64,000 nucleotides of DNA from positions 37,501-101,500 of the forward strand of contig CAUYUJ010003425.1 of the NCBI GenBank assembly GCA_963575745.1, given 5' to 3'. The DNA comes from Prorocentrum cordatum. Taxonomy: Eukaryota; Sar; Dinophyceae; Prorocentrales; Prorocentraceae. This document shows positions 30,801 to 39,347 of the stretch, in pieces. Below the pieces are notes generated by a model, which was not told the DNA's origin, did not search any database, and was given only the letters and a program-made list of their open reading frames with translations. How positions within the stretch are numbered: the first letter of the stretch is position 1; each line of letters opens with the position of its first letter. The translations under genes were made by a program, and so were the position numbers.

Positions 30801-33021
30801 TAAACCGAAGGATGGAGATGATGAGGTGAGGGATGCACTGCGCCACAGTCCCATCTGCCAGCATCTTCGGAGGCTTCTCATTGCCAAGGGTGAATGACCC
30901 CTCCGTCAGAGAAGGATAGCGCTGGAGCGCCGACGCTGGGACTGTCGCCGGCTCCTCCAGGGAACGCACAATCTCTACCATCCTGCGCCCGGAACCCAGG
31001 CGTGTCATGGCCACAGTCGTGCGCAGGGTGCCGGAGCGAAGCTTGTTCCTCGGTAAATCAATCACGCTCTCTAGAAAGTCCAGAAGATTAACGCTCAAAA
31101 TGTGAGGAACAGCCTCTCCGAGCACAGTGGTGTCTATGACGCCAAAGACGCCACCTAAACACAACGGGAAAAGTATAGCATTCACGACCTTGGCCCGGCC
31201 TCCGACTCCGTGGGCCCCACGAAGATGCGTCCGATGTTCGGCCGGAATCTCGACGTACCTGAGGCCGTGGGTCGCGAGCGCCTCGGACTCCCTGTCGAGA
31301 GCCTCCACGCCCACCAGGTCCGTCCCTGCCCCGGGGTCGACCAGGCCCTGGGTCGACGAGGCCGCCAGGAAGATCGACCCTGACGCGATCTCCTCCTCGA
31401 TCCCGCGCCGCGCCGGTGCTGCCCACATGTCGTTGCTGCTGAACGCCACCCCGTCGAACATGTAGGACGAGGCCTTCCTGATGGGAGTCTTCTTCACGGA
31501 AGCCTCCCGCTTGACAGCGCCCTTCTTGGCGCTGCTGGCGTTGGGGCACTCACGTCCCCAATGGCCCTTCTCGCGGCACAGCTTGCACTTGGTGACCTTC
31601 ATCAGCTGCTCCTGGGTAAGAAAGCGTCGCCTGCCCGGAGGAGGACTGTGTCCGACTCCTCTGGCTCCGCCTCCACGCTCGTCACGTTCCCGTCGCTGGC
31701 GACCCCCTCCTCGTCCGGTTGGCCGAGAAGGAGGAGGGGTCGTGCCACTGCCTCGACCTCGGGAGCCGAAGTACTCTCGGTCGCGCCGAGCTGCTCGCTT
31801 GAGGTCCTTGTTCTGCTTCCAGGACCTGTTGTTCGTCAGCTCGGCCAGCACCAGCTCGGCGTCGTCCTCCTCGATGTCCATGTCATCGATCTCCGCGAGG
31901 AGGGCCGCCACGTCCTCTTCCTCGAGCTCGCCCGACTCGTCGGCCCCCTCGTCGTAGTCGTCCTCCTCGTCCTCGACCACCTGGTAGTTGGCGTCCTCCG
32001 ACCTACCTTCACACCGACCGAGGTTGGGAGGGGAAGAGGAAGACTGAAAGGCACCAGCATCCGAGCGAGCGCCCGGCCCCAGGTCCTCGGACGCTGCTGC
32101 CAGCATGCTGCCTGCCCCGGCTTTGCCGGGAAGCAAGCGCTCGGTGCCGGCTGATGAGTCAAGCTGGCGCAGAGCCCACTTCACGCTACTATAGGTCAGA
32201 TCTCCACGAGTGAGCGTGCGCAAATTCTGCACGCCCTGCTGGGTGAGGTTGGCCCCCTCCTCTAGGAAGAGACCCTTGAGTTTGTCGGACATCCATAGGT
32301 CATGGCCCTCCGCGCCGATGAACTCTGCTTCACGACGACTCACGTACTGCGTGAGCGTCTCCTTGGAGTCGCGGACGGCCTCGTACAATGCTTTTCGTCC
32401 TGCTCGTCGTAGCTCATCTCCCTCGCGCTCTCCGATCATCAGGTCCATGCGGCTGAGGAGCGTCTGTAACCACGAAGAGGCGGTGAGCTCCTTGTCCGGG
32501 ATGTCCTCGAACTTGGCCTGCATCGTCCAGTCGAAGAGTCGCATGAACTTCTCCGACCTCCTCCAGACCGCCACGTCTGTGTTGTCGTTCCAGCGCCGAA
32601 TAGCCCGGCGCCATTGTCGATAGTGGGCCCAGCCTGGCCACGCCGGAGGGTCAGAGAAGTCACCTCGACCTCCGGTCCACTGGCCTGGCCACCAGTTGCT
32701 GTTCCAGCTCGAGCTCCAGTCCTGGTGCTCGTCCCACTTCTGGTCCTCCTTCACGTCGTCCTTGTCGCCGGGTGAGCGCCGCTGTCCTGAATCTCCTGCT
32801 GCTTCTCCGTTGCTCACCTCGGCTGTCTGTCTAGTTCTGCTGCTGCTCCACGGGTCGGCCCCAGTACCGTCCCATGGGTCGGCCGCCGTCAAGGTTGTCT
32901 CCTGCGGTGGCCACTGCTGCTGCTGCTGCTGTTGGCCAAAATGGCCGAGCGCCCGCACTGTCTCTTGGACTGCGGACTGGATTGCCCGAGTGAGCGTGTC
33001 CTGATCGATCGTCGCCGCCAC
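27640..33021 (-). CDS. Copia Gag-protease polyprotein and continuing open frame
   Basis: A single open frame of 1793 codons. Residues 1-450 form a Gag: a Gln run near 29-36, Trp-rich WWPGQWTGG and PPAWPGWAHYRQWRRAIRRW segments, and an acidic block at about 345-390. A CCHC knuckle follows at C479, C482, H487, C492. The protease motif is at D562 in GLVDPGAGTDLVG; the usual DTG/DSG is DPG, which may impair catalysis. Residues 775-795 are a hydrophobic stretch likely to span a membrane. From about 30370 to 28820 the frame is Arg/Ser-rich and probably not translated, because a different frame there encodes a 516-residue protein. From about residue 1400 it again reads as a conserved domain (28000-28620). 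ATG 33021 lies 21 bases beyond the leader palindrome (coding sense). I am sure of Gag and protease, less sure of the rest. Confidence 0.85.
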   Translation of the reverse strand: MAATIDQDTLTRAIQSAVQETVRALGHFGQQQQQQQWPPQETTLTAADPWDGTGADPWSSSRTRQTAEVSNGEAAGDSGQRRSPGDKDDVKEDQKWDEHQDWSSSWNSNWWPGQWTGGRGDFSDPPAWPGWAHYRQWRRAIRRWNDNTDVAVWRRSEKFMRLFDWTMQAKFEDIPDKELTASSWLQTLLSRMDLMIGEREGDELRRAGRKALYEAVRDSKETLTQYVSRREAEFIGAEGHDLWMSDKLKGLFLEEGANLTQQGVQNLRTLTRGDLTYSSVKWALRQLDSSAGTERLLPGKAGAGSMLAAASEDLGPGARSDAGAFQSSSSPPNLGRCEGRSEDANYQVVEDEEDDYDEGADESGELEEEDVAALLAEIDDMDIEEDDAELVLAELTNNRSWKQNKDLKRAARRDREYFGSRGRGSGTTPPPSRPTGRGGGRQRRERDERGGGARGVGHSPPPGRRRFLTQEQLMKVTKCKLCREKGHWGRECPNASSAKKGAVKREASVKKTPIRKASSYMFDGVAFSSNDMWAAPARRGIEEEIASGSIFLAASSTQGLVDPGAGTDLVGVEALDRESEALATHGLRYVEIPAEHRTHLRGAHGVGGRAKVVNAILFPLCLGGVFGVIDTTVLGEAVPHILSVNLLDFLESVIDLPRNKLRSGTLRTTVAMTRLGSGRRMVEIVRSLEEPATVPASALQRYPSLTEGSFTLGNEKPPKMLADGTVAQCIPHLIISILRFRAKSRRTGSGWSRAGSRQREFSSRTSSRDPRESPCVGYSVVLIVAVAVCLFLVCWAQRARLKQVTGSGSLGHAKVSDNSNEGRGRALDPIGRGALDLIGSRGPRALVYLLSVASFGSSLCSRLSRRRRLSRRSQRPAGVVRRSDDVHNDFHVLPEGGPLSAGSSPVPRVHRSAARRRQQQRRRQRQSRRRCQGSAEPGDRDAGGGACRGHHDSERTAFPSRGAQSVARPADDLGSGGGGRRTRWSARPRSGRLPDGRGAHPDDGVPAVPTPGSPSAVGPSAWAESGRSLQRSASSVTDAMAGRSPGAVSRSAEGEIGTAARPRRGAECPGPGSNAGDSPQSRRGSDIDAAGHEPKRRRRTDSGSSSGSSDLGGSGSSSHPSQAGSSTAEAEIDPSQAAAAQAGEQLQPLAGHIVRQPVRLGHEVQVLRLQAHLGATRQRWRAGRRAGSEPGVRGRGGQTGGGCCRADGADHAGESRVSDRGGGAADSERPERLPQRSTVAVAPDPRGDSIPRKGAGGGRADCTVRQSSPVPDQQSAGGGPAADPSGAHPTPSYLGSTGADGRIPRLPDRADEHPVAVGRQHRAVNGPDGADDSGDRDGSDGARAGGQRRRSEPGASVAGAGQLAGGCFLAGARGRAAGLDHGSDAALGDPLRERQGRRDVAVSSGATPSSLVAGPSRGALGQQQQRSRCSRLVCACAAVSDRGSPESPLTIPSPTSPPFAQKLLVGPEWLDGDWMNDDHEVACGSQVRKALGEAAARATGALPGTFSVGASVTSGRSKVAFMEVFSPPRIAPVVKKNGAPVGEEASWGLKVGWDAAQRTEVDRLWETIRTDRPEMIWLCSECRAFSAINRLNRDRMGPEDWRSLVRDGLRDLFLCMRIADYQVGHGRFFAFEHPLYASSWGTHVVKCVWDLPGVRRIRLDMCQFGMQVDSRGLNKKPTGILSNHPEVLRLLEGHLCAGEHEHGVLEGGSVTTKAGCYPPPVRAHCRQGRRRTLVRSFQSQAVFLGGAGGRSLRRSCGGRGSNWWRGRSSPKVRTRTTTSPRPDHPLRTGREAM
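28000..28620 (-). other. Conserved extra domain between protease and integrase
   Basis: In the polyprotein frame, three motifs occur in order: FMEVFSPPRIAPVV, IWLCSECRAFSAINRLN and GRFFAFEHPLYASSWG, followed by a short strand region containing RLDMCQFGM. Dinoflagellate copia polyproteins commonly carry a segment of this pattern at this place. The order (N-terminal start, a Cys-x-x-FS turn, an F-x-HP motif) is reminiscent of class I methyltransferase folds, but the DNA-cytosine-methyltransferase PC catalytic pair is not clear here (SEC instead). Function unknown. Confidence 0.45.
28821..30371 (-). CDS. Copia internal 516-aa ORF: zinc motif plus coiled coil
   Basis: A complete ATG-to-stop frame overlapping the polyprotein in another register. 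It begins with a short hydrophobic segment (MMFITISMYFL), then has a Pro/Ala/Gly/Gln-rich region to about residue 250. A compact zinc-type motif follows with C263, H265, C275, C281 and C284 (KCKFCGYKLTW). Residues about 330-480 are heptad-patterned and likely coiled coil (VQEVVEQIAQYASQAQF, LEEGLQQIHQALIRLRRTLE). The end is acidic (ESDKDDEM). Composition is balanced and far less biased than the overlapping frame, so this frame is probably the real one here. It could be a separate protein or a polyprotein segment reached by frame change. I recall related Cys/His motifs in dinoflagellate copia polyproteins but cannot name a family. Confidence 0.65.
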   Translation of the reverse strand: MMFITISMYFLRGALSVRGAPQFRGSTAQPPGGGNSKGDGSDSRGDAARAALSQAIETPVEAPAEVTTTPSGPPSHPGVPSQLPAQLMTWAQAVAAAGPDGVPDRGVAGYLTDGAPILTMEYQQYLLQAPPPPSGPPPGPNPAAASSAQPAASPMPWLAGAQGQFPGPPKARSARLLGHGGAPSARAPGAMPGIPHSRDEDQTSMQLVTNQSDDGEPTAAAAAAAPISAAAAAAAIPARRAAAPLKQRSIPVKPPPPKLVNNCNHSQATSYGNQCGSGTKCKFCGYKLTWAPRGSGGEQDGGPAASPESAAEAARRAAAAAERTVQIMQENPVFQTGAAALQTANDLNGYLNALQWQLHQIPEGIRSLGKVQEVVEQIAQYASQAQFQTSSQLEEGLQQIHQALIRLRRTLEALEPMGESLDYLTEQMSTLSLSVGNIEQSMGQMAQMIVEIGTAVMGLVQVANAVGANQELPLQEPDSSQAGASSPEPEGGPQVSTTAATPPWEILYESDKDDEM

Positions 33022-33034
33022 GACCCGGTCGTGG

Positions 33035-33099
33035 CGGCAGGAGCAGCAGCATCAGGCTCTACGGTCGGACCGTAGAGCCTGATGCTGCTGCTCCTGCCG
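33035..33099. repeat. Perfect palindrome, 32-bp arms, in the copia leader
   Basis: 33035-33066 and 33068-33099 are exact reverse complements around a single G at 33067. The palindrome lies just upstream of the Gag start codon (33021). In RNA it would form a very stable hairpin. It may be a packaging or dimerisation structure, a translation-start element, or a sequencing or assembly fold-back artefact. Confidence 0.95.
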
Positions 33100-33327
33100 T
33101 CGACCCCTCAGCTCCTCGGGCCGTCATGACAGCGAAGGTCTCCTCTCGTCCGTCGCCTCCTGGGGCGACTGGCGGCGGTCGCTGCTCACCATCCGCGAGC
33201 ATCTCTCCGCCGTGGATCCCACGCTGCTCAGTGGTCAGAGCGAAGCCTGGCTCCGGGGCACGCGAGCGCGGAGCGGCCTGGCCGTCACAGCCAGCCTCTC
33301 GCACCCATGGCCTCCGGGCCGGACCCC

Positions 33328-33339
33328 GCTCCGCTACCA
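33328..33339 (-). promoter_or_regulatory. Primer-binding site, tRNA-iMet type
   Basis: Two bases inside the 5' LTR the coding strand reads TGGTAGCGGAGC. This agrees at ten of twelve positions with the common initiator-Met site TGGTATCAGAGC, so the element probably primes minus-strand DNA from initiator tRNA-Met. The two differences may reflect the dinoflagellate tRNA. Confidence 0.7.
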
Positions 33340-33341
33340 AC

Positions 33342-33484
33342 TGTGGCAGCAGGAGAGGGAACATAATGTTTTGCCTTGAGCCACATGCGGCACGGACACA
33401 CACAAGATGGATCTCTATCCATCAGCACCCAGGGTGAAACACCAAAAGCTAAACCTATACGTGAGATTATGGACCCCTGGAACA
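33342..33484 (-). repeat. Copia 5' LTR
   Basis: 143 bp, partner of 23284-23426. It is followed, in the coding sense, by the primer-binding site at 33328-33339. The right target duplication GTCC is at 33485-33488. The spliced-leader-like sequence lies at 33375-33396. Confidence 0.95.
33375..33396 (-). promoter_or_regulatory. Spliced-leader-like 22-mer in the 5' LTR
   Basis: Same position and nearly the same sequence as in the 3' LTR, with one different base in the centre. If it marks the RNA 5' end, R and U5 would start here, about 88 bases into the LTR. A TTTT word (dinoflagellate promoters often use TTTT rather than TATA) lies about 50 bases upstream. Confidence 0.4.
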
Positions 33485-33920
33485 GTCCCAAGAGGCCTCC
33501 AAGAGCACTCCCAAGAAGGCCACAAGAGGCAACATTCATTGATTTTCTTTTGGTTTTTGGTGATGAATTTGGGGCTGTTTTTTTTTAGCTTTCCAACGCT
33601 CCAAGACGGCGGTCTTCTGGGCGTCCTAAGCCGCCTGGGAGGCTAGAAAATCACCCCACAACCATCCGAAAGGGCTTCCAGGCGGTCCAAGAGAGCCCCA
33701 AGACGGCACAACAGGGTCCCAAGATGGCCCAAGAGTGTCCCATGACGGGCCAAAATGGCCCCAAAACGCCCTCCGAAACATTCCAAATCGTGACACGGTC
33801 GTTCAGGGAGACCGCGGTTGGAGGCAGGGTGGCCCGAGGAAGCCCCCAGAGGCCCCCAAAGACGCCCAGGAGGCTTCCAGGAAGGCCGTAAGAAAGTCTG
33901 AAAAACTTGTGTGAGGCCCC
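33485..33920. repeat. Degenerate CCAAGAGGCC repeat, right of copia insertion
   Basis: Continues the type of sequence seen at 23100-23283 (CCCAAGAGGCCTCC, CCCCAAGACGGC, CCCAAGATGGCC). An AT-rich interruption lies at 33530-33590. The opening GTCC (33485-33488) is the right target duplication. Confidence 0.75.
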
Positions 33921-34684
33921 CAGAGGCTCTCCAAGGAGGAGCATCCGCAAAAAGAGCTGAAGATCATGGGGAGAATACGCAGGGTATGGCGAGAATGAAG
34001 GAAAAGACACATGGAGGAAGGATAACGAATAACATTATTATAACGGCGATGCCGGAAAAGGCAACAAGGAGTTATCGCTGACTTGTCGGCTTGACTTTCC
34101 TGCCATTCCGCTGCATATCAAACTTCAAGGACCAAGGTGCACGGAGCGAAGCGCCAACGCAGTCTTGTGTGTATATGCACATGCGTGTGAATACATCTCT
34201 CTCTCTCTCTCATCCGCTCAAGCGTGCACTTGCTACTTCCGCCTGCTTCGTGCCGCTTGCCTTGCCTGCGTATGAGATTTTGGAACCCGCCGCGTATTTC
34301 ACTAACCCCACGCTGGCAGTTCGACTCAGTTTCAGTCTCCCCTGCCACCCGCCCGCCGCTGGGCCGCCGCGTGAGGCCTCGGCTTGCTCCGTTAGTCGTA
34401 GCTTGTTCGCGCTGCCTTTGCTTAATCAGTCTCTGCGTAGCCCGTTTTGACCTGACTCGCCGCCGGCGCGCTCGCCCGCGGCCGCTGACAAAAAAAAATA
34501 TGTCACTAACCCCGCCGCACCCGCGCAGCGCGAATGCCGCACCGCGCGCGGGCCGCTGTCTGTCAATGCTGGGCGAAACGATCGCCGCTCTGGCGGGGGG
34601 TCGGCGGGGGGGCACGCTTGGCGGTGGATCGGAGGTAGACGAGGCCCTTCCAAGAGGACAGCCTCGCGAGGTCGGCGGAGCAGG
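33921..34684. other. No gene recognised
   Basis: Includes a (TC)n run at 34198-34212. Short frames on both strands lack motifs. Confidence 0.4.
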
Positions 34685-34805
34685 AAGGGAGGAGCACGAG
34701 GAGGAGGACGAGAAGGAGGAGGGGGACGAGGAGGAGGAAGAGGAGGACGAGGAGGAGAAGGACAAGGAGGACGAGAAGGAGGCGGGAGAGGAAGAGCAAG
34801 GAGAG
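34685..34805. repeat. (GAG/GAC)n microsatellite
   Basis: Purine-rich triplets GAG, GAC and AAG. From 34806 to 35090 the DNA is unique then purine-rich, with no gene recognised. Confidence 0.9.
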
Positions 34806-35092
34806 GAACCAGGAGCCAGAGGCAGAATACGCGCCTGGCAGAGGCCGCTGTCGATCCGAGGGAAGGCAGCGGGCCGAGCGCACGACTGCACCGCCCTCCG
34901 CGCAAGAAAAGCTTCGCGGCAGCAGAGCCACGCGCAGGTCAGCAGGATAGGGCGGCGGGAGGGATGAAGTGCGAAAGGGGGGGAAGAAGGGAAGGCGGGA
35001 GAGGGATGGCAGGGGAAAAAGAGAAGGGAGAGGGAGGGGAGAGGCGGGAGAAAGGCGCGGGGACAGACCCAGGCCAAATACTCCTTTACCTC

Positions 35093-35123
35093 CTTTACCT
35101 CCTGCGCCTCCTCCTCCTCCTCT

Positions 35124-35171
<48 letters not shown>

Positions 35172-36010
35172 CCACCACCATCACCATCACCACCACCACC
35201 ACCATTACCAGCTCCATCATCATGTTCATCATCATCAGCAGCAGTATCAGCGTCATCATCATCAGCGTCATCAGCATAATCAGCATCATCATCAGCATCA
35301 GCATCGCCATGATTATCATCATCATCATCAGCAGAAGCAGCATTATGACTACCACCACCATCATCGTCATCACCAGCATAATCAGCGTCAGCATCACCAT
35401 CATCTTCATCCTCATCATCATCGGCAGTATCAATAGCATGGTCAACATCGTCCTCATCATCATCCTCGCCATCATCACCATCATCATCATCGTCATCATC
35501 TTCAAGCTCAGCATCATCAGCATCATCGGCATCGTGATCATCAGCATCATCATCGGCATCATCATCCTCAGCATCATCAGCATATCCATCATCCTCATCC
35601 TCATCAGCATCATCGTCATCATCAGCAGCATGAGCATCACCATCATCATCCTCAGCATCATGATAATCGGCATCATAATCATCACCGTCATCAGTATCAA
35701 CATCCTAATCGTGGCCCTCCTCCTCAAACTCATCCTCATCATCCTCACCATCCTCATCAGCATCGTCACCCTCATCATCCTCATCCTCATTACCCTCATC
35801 AGCATTATCAGCATCAGTAAAAGTGCAGTTACACTAACCATAATGATAACGGTCACAGTAACCAACAAGAACAACAACCACAACATCAGCATCACCATCA
35901 GCAACATAGTCATGATCATATGCATCGTCGCCGTCACGGTCAGCACAATTAGTATCCCCAGTATCATCAGTAGCATCGTCATAGGCATAATCCGCATCAA
36001 ACTCATCATT

Positions 36011-36058
<48 letters not shown>

Positions 36059-36059
36059 G

Positions 36060-36092
<33 letters not shown>

Positions 36093-36185
36093 GCACCATC
36101 ATGATCACAACCACCGCCATCATCATCAACAGCATCAGCATCACCAGCATCATCAGTATCAGTAGAATCAGCAGCATCATCATGA
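35093..36185. repeat. (ATC)n microsatellite
   Basis: ATC with AGC, GTC and ACC triplets. The purest block is 36005-36090. Unique interruptions occur near 35700-35730 and 35815-35960. Confidence 0.95.
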
Positions 36186-36199
36186 TTGTACCACGTGTC

Positions 36200-36898
<699 letters not shown>

Positions 36899-36899
36899 T

Positions 36900-37155
36900 C
36901 TAAGTCCTTGGCGCACCAGGTCCTGCGAATGCAACACATGGAGCAAAAGGGTGGTAATACATACGGTCCGACACCTTCCAAGGAGCACTCGCGTTTGAAC
37001 GGGACCGACTTGCTAGACTCCGCACCCGACGAGGGGCCGACCCCGCTCTTCAGGACACTCAGGGAGTGGCAGGCAGCCTTGTTCCTAGGGCCATGATTAC
37101 AAGAACTGGCCAGGAGGATCACCTTGGTTGTGCCGAACGCCCCACAAACACTGCA
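36900..37155 (-). pseudogene. LINE 1 C-terminal Cys-rich tail
   Basis: The frame reads CNHGPRNKAACHSL and, later, FCSMCCIRRTWC before entering the CTC/ATC repeat. The Cys pairs could be a last zinc motif; this is uncertain. Confidence 0.35.
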
Positions 37156-37715
37156 CTAGACTCGACCTCCCGCACCACTCCGAAGTCTATGGGAGGAGCG
37201 CGCCAATCGAACCGGCCTGGGGAAACCAGTACACGGAAACGCAGCCACTGCGCCTGTCGACCATTCTCGACTTCCACAACTTATGTAAGCGTTCCTCTTG
37301 TCCACTCGCACGAAGTCGTGGCCGTTCGCGTCAGTCACCAACTCGGGTACAGCTGGTGCCTTCAGCCTCTTGGCTCGGAATCTGTCAGCATCGTTGAAAT
37401 TCATCCTGGGTGAAGCTCCCCCGACCCCCGCGATCAAAACAGCGAGGCCTCGAACCTGTACATCAAGGGCTCGGAGTTCGTCAACGAGACTGGGGGGCAT
37501 ACTGTGCATCCTGGCACCTAGTTTGGCGAGTCTGTCTGCCTCTCGGTTGCCCCTACAGGCCCACCAAGCACAGCCCTGGGCGGAAGCGTTGGCCCAAAAC
37601 TGGTGGCTGCGAATGTTCTCCGCAGTCATAGGCGCAGTGCTCTCTTCGCACTGTCCGAAGAGATCACGCCACAACTCGGCATACGCAGCGTTGTCCAAGG
37701 ACTGATGGGGCCCAG
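37156..37715 (-). pseudogene. LINE 1 second half of RNase H and tail
   Basis: LDNAAYAELWRDLFGQC and IRSHQFWANASAQG are followed by WWACRGNREADRLAKLGA, which supplies the last acidic residue of RNase H (the GN-x-x-AD pattern). The strand carrying the third catalytic Asp is missing, replaced by the microsatellite. A basic tail with FVRVDKRNAYISCGSREW follows. The different frame on each side of the repeat confirms disruption. Confidence 0.7.
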
Positions 37716-37880
37716 CCTCCCCCTCCTCCTCCCACATGGGGGAGGAGGAGGGGGAGGAGGAGGAGGAGGAGGAGGAAGAGGAGGAGGAGGAGGAGGAGGA
37801 GGAGGAGGAGGAGGACGAGGAGGACGAAGAAGAGGGAGGAGGAGGAGGAGGAGGAGGAGGAGGAGGAGGAGGAGGACGGG
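37716..37880. repeat. GAG microsatellite with hairpin junction inside RNase H
   Basis: GAG/GGA triplets at 37740-37876. At the left end the polarity flips: 37716-37733 (CCTCCCCCTCCTCCTCCC) is an exact inverted repeat of 37740-37757 around ACATGG. It sits exactly where the RNase H third acidic strand should be coded. Confidence 0.93.
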
Positions 37881-38717
37881 TTCCACCCCCACGTGTTTGA
37901 CAAGCATCAGGAGAGCATAAACTTCGGCGCACCCCGCCTGCTGGACAGGACGGGGGCAGGGGACCGTGTGCAGGGCGCCGTCCAATGCTCCATGGCGGCC
38001 CACTTGGACAACACCCCGGCCAGCTCTTTCCAGCGAGATGTCCCCTGGGGACAAGGCGGATCCATCAATGGCGACGTTGCCACTCGAGGCCCCATGCGGG
38101 GGCAAGGCGATCCAGACTTGAGACTGGTCCATACGAGGGGGACGGGCCTCAAACGCCAGGCTGGGGACAAGACATCTGGCGGTATCGATACCGTGTGGCG
38201 CAACCTTTTCGAAATCGGCGATGGCCTCTGGCACGTCCAGTTCACGGCGAGCCCACCATGTCGCAGGGCAGTCCACAATCCTGTGCTGGAGCGTGCCGAG
38301 GTCGCCGCACAGCTTGCACTTCGGGAAATGCTCTGCGTCGGGAAGCCTCCAGAAACGCATCCAGCCAGGTAGGCCGCCTCAGCCACCTGACCTCGTCCTC
38401 TGGGTCGCCTCAAGACGTCCCCAATAGGTTCCAGTCTGGGGGGTCCACGCAAGATACTAGCATGAAAGTTGGTACCTTCGAGGCTCTTGATCAAGGCCTT
38501 CTTGGAGCCCACGTTAACCAGGGTCTTCAGAGACTTATTACCCAGGTAGCCAAAATCATAAAAGGGTGCCGCTGGGGCCTCTCCACACAAGAGGGTGCTG
38601 GCCAGTCCACCCAAGGCGCCCAGGGGTACACCAGACAGCTCGTCCAGGGCCCCGAACACGATTCCAATAATCCACTGGACCCTTCTGGGCCTGCTCGAAA
38701 GTGTTCTTCATAAAGAC
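37878..38717 (-). pseudogene. LINE 1 linker, Cys/His motif and first half of RNase H
   Basis: AEAAYLAGCVSGG is in one frame. In the next frame follows MRFWRLPDAEHFPKCKLCGD and on to QHRIVDCP, a C-x2-C-x7-H-x4-C zinc-type motif common before RNase H in these elements. RNase H begins with VAIDGSALSPGD (first Asp), RAGRGVV and GCAEVYALLMLVKHVG (Glu). After HVGVEPV the frame enters a CTC microsatellite. Confidence 0.7.
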
Positions 38718-39347
38718 TCATGGGCAACCAGCACTCGCGCCACGCCTGCACCCAGGACTGGAGGGGGAGGAGGTTGGCCTGGTAGGTCGGGTCCAAGGCA
38801 GCAGGCCGGCGCACAGCACAAACTCGAGCGTTCTTGATCGCCCTCGGGAGACGCCGAAAGCACTGCGCGCGATGGCCGCACGGATCTGCGAGAGCCTCTT
38901 GCTGAAGACACCGTGCACCCTCGCGCCGTACATGCCTGCAGGGAGCCCTCCGGTCTTCGAGATCCGCTTGGCTCCTACCGCTGCGGATCGGAGGGCTCGA
39001 AGCCGGTGTGCTCGAGGTTGCAGCTTCGAGGTCCTCGCAAGATGCACATTAGCCCCAACACGGCCACTGGCCCGAAAGTCCACTCCGAGGTTCTTGGGAG
39101 ACTCGCTATGCCTGAACTTCCAGCGATACAATTTCGATGCGATATCCTTTGAAATCCAACCATGGGAAGCTACCACTACGCCCATGGTCCTGGACACGAT
39201 GAGGCACATGCGCTCGAGCTGTTGGCACAAGAAGAAACTGTCGAGGCCAAGCCCCGTGGCAACCGCTTTGGCCTGACCAACAATGCAAAGCGTGATGTCG
39301 CCCACCACGTTAAAAACACGCACGAATCTGAAAGCATTCGCCGTCAT
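38718..39347 (-). pseudogene. LINE 1 reverse transcriptase, motif C and thumb
   Basis: Starts with FVRVFNVVGDITLCIVG. This aligns in position with the FADD/YVDD box, but the pair reads V-G-D rather than V-D-D, so one catalytic Asp is lost. SPKNLGVDF and LPAGMYGARVHGVFSKRLSQIRAAIARS follow, typical of the thumb and downstream region. It is in a different frame from the upstream piece. Confidence 0.7.

Larger units (their letters stand above)
23284..33484 (-). mobile_element. Ty1/copia LTR retrotransposon, nearly full-length
   Basis: Bounded by two 143-bp direct repeats with TG...CA ends. Inside are a primer-binding site, a long leader, Gag with a CCHC knuckle, an aspartic protease, extra domains, integrase, reverse transcriptase and RNase H, in the copia order (integrase before reverse transcriptase). 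The element is 10.2 kb, about twice the usual copia length. The excess lies between protease and integrase (about 27.9-30.7 kb). The LTRs differ at six of 143 positions, so the insertion is not recent. Three frame changes, all explicable at homopolymer runs, and one TAG break the polyprotein. No clear polypurine tract precedes the 3' LTR; the nearest purine word is AGAGAAAG (23434-23441, minus). Confidence 0.95.

Noticed and set aside
34118-35077. Minus frame of 319 codons with Ser-rich and basic parts
   Set aside because: Half is a GAG microsatellite and the rest has no recognisable domain or conserved partner in the window.
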